Position numbers and translations under genes: made by a program. The notes below the pieces were generated by a model. That model made no database searches. It saw nothing but the letters and a program-made list of their open reading frames with translations, and was not told the DNA's origin. A stretch of DNA of 7,249 nucleotides from contig JBNMKN010000096.1 of assembly GCA_050874365.1 (NCBI GenBank), forward strand, positions 1 through 7,249. Reading direction: 5' to 3'. Below are positions 6,403 to 7,249 of this stretch, piece after piece (position 1 is the stretch's first letter; every line of letters starts with the position of its first letter). The DNA comes from Eshraghiella sp050874365 (GTDB lineage: Bacteria; Bacillota; Clostridia; Lachnospirales; Lachnospiraceae).

Positions 6403-7249
6403 CTAATGTTTTATCCTCTTTAAAATTTTATTTGCAATAACTTCACCGTCTAATCCGTTGGCTTTCCAAAGGCTTCCCACATCGCCGTGTTCAATAAAAG
6501 AATCCTTAAGACCAATGTTAAGTACGTCGGTACTGTATCCTTTTTCATTGATATAGCTTAATACCGACTGTCCGTATCCGCCGGTAAGAACGTTTTCCTC
6601 AAGTGTAACAACAAGGTCATGTTTTTTAGCTGTATCGTCAAGTAAAACACAGTCAAGAGGCTTAATAAAACGTGCGTTGATTATTGTGGCGTCATAGCCG
6701 TTTTCAAGGAGAATATCATCGATTTCTTCCGTAAGCTTGACACATGCACCCACTGCAATAACAGCAATTTGGCTTCCACGCTTTAGAAGCTCGCTTTTGC
6801 CGTAAGTAATCGGACTGCGGTTGTCCTCGTATATATCCAAGGCTTCGCCTCTTGGGAATCTTATTGCTACCGGACCATTAAAATCCAATGTAAAATCTAG
6901 CATATCCCGGAGCTCGTATTTGTTCTTAGGCGCCATTATCGTCATTTCAGGAATAATATTAAGATATGAAATATCAAATATACCTTGATGGGTTATACCG
7001 TCTTTTCCCACAATTCCGGCACGTTCCACAATAAATCTGACAGGCAGCTTCTGGATACATACATCATGGAGAATCTGGTCGAAGCCTCTTTGTAAAAATG
7101 TGGAATATATTGCAACATAGGGCTTGTAACCCGCACTTGCAAGACCTGCCGCAAAAGTAACGGCGTGCTCCTCCGCTATTCCCACATCAAAAAATCTGTC
7201 AGGAAATTTTTTCTCGAATTTCTTTAAGCCTGTTCCTGCACCCATGGCT
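6403..7249 (-). CDS. dxs: 1-deoxy-D-xylulose-5-phosphate synthase, C-terminal part (runs off the window)
   Basis: Dxs joins pyruvate and glyceraldehyde 3-phosphate, using thiamine diphosphate, to make 1-deoxy-D-xylulose 5-phosphate, the first step of the MEP isoprenoid pathway and a precursor for thiamine and pyridoxal. About 281 C-terminal residues of a protein normally near 620 are present; the N-terminal thiamine-binding domain is beyond 7249. Counting from the Met encoded at 7245, the transketolase pyrimidine-binding domain begins with FFDVGIAEEHAVTFAAGLA, whose E25 corresponds to the cofactor-activating Glu (E370 in E. coli). RAGIVGKDGITHQGIFD, the conserved active-site stretch, follows. 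The C-terminal transketolase domain covers about 130-280 and includes EENVLTGGYGQSV. The ATG at 7245 is internal, because the frame stays open to the edge and the family continues upstream. The TAG stop is 1 nt from the tlyA start. Confidence 0.97.
   Translation of the reverse strand, partial: AMGAGTGLKKFEKKFPDRFFDVGIAEEHAVTFAAGLASAGYKPYVAIYSTFLQRGFDQILHDVCIQKLPVRFIVERAGIVGKDGITHQGIFDISYLNIIPEMTIMAPKNKYELRDMLDFTLDFNGPVAIRFPRGEALDIYEDNRSPITYGKSELLKRGSQIAVIAVGACVKLTEEIDDILLENGYDATIINARFIKPLDCVLLDDTAKKHDLVVTLEENVLTGGYGQSVLSYINEKGYSTDVLNIGLKDSFIEHGDVGSLWKANGLDGEVIANKILKRIKH

Noticed and set aside
7243..7245. ATG at 7245 as the true start of a short transketolase-like gene
   Set aside because: The frame is open to the window edge, and the family sequence begins far upstream; the residues here match the middle of Dxs.

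Overview
The window reads as a chromosomal housekeeping-plus-sporulation block from an anaerobic, spore-forming Firmicute of the class Clostridia. Lachnospiraceae is the best guess. The evidence is the AT-rich sequence, the strong GGAGG-type ribosome binding sites, the sporulation protease gene spoIVB, and the gene order dxs-tlyA-nadK-argR-recN-spoIVB, which is familiar from Clostridia. No rRNA, tRNA, CRISPR array, insertion sequence or phage gene was seen. No stretch longer than about 130 bases lacks a gene.

All complete genes lie on the minus strand, so transcription runs from high to low coordinates. The right end (7249-6403) carries the 3' part of dxs (isoprenoid precursor synthesis). It is followed with 1-nt gaps by tlyA (6401-5589, rRNA 2'-O-methyltransferase with an S4 domain) and nadK (5587-4742, NAD kinase), then after 13 nt by argR (4728-4282, arginine repressor), and after 39 nt by recN (4242-2560, SMC-like DNA repair ATPase). 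The tight spacing suggests one polycistronic message with translational coupling at the dxs/tlyA and tlyA/nadK joints. A near-perfect intrinsic terminator (2508-2540) ends this unit just after recN.

spoIVB (2493-1228) follows that terminator and encodes the S55 serine protease that signals from the forespore in pro-sigma-K activation; its His-Asp-Ser triad is intact. Its ribosome binding site begins only a few bases after the terminator T-tract, so it must be expressed by a promoter that overlaps or bypasses the terminator, or by read-through. In many sporulating Firmicutes spo0A comes directly after spoIVB. Here a separate unit follows instead: a 349-residue tyrosine recombinase (1103-54) with all catalytic residues and its own strong extended -10 promoter. 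At the extreme left, an open frame on the plus strand (1-51) ends 2 nt from the recombinase stop codon and looks like the Ser/Glu-rich tail of a convergent gene.

I found no convincing undescribed system. The points most worth a second look are the recombinase in the place usually held by spo0A, the terminator/promoter arrangement before spoIVB, and a hairpin that covers the recN ribosome binding site.
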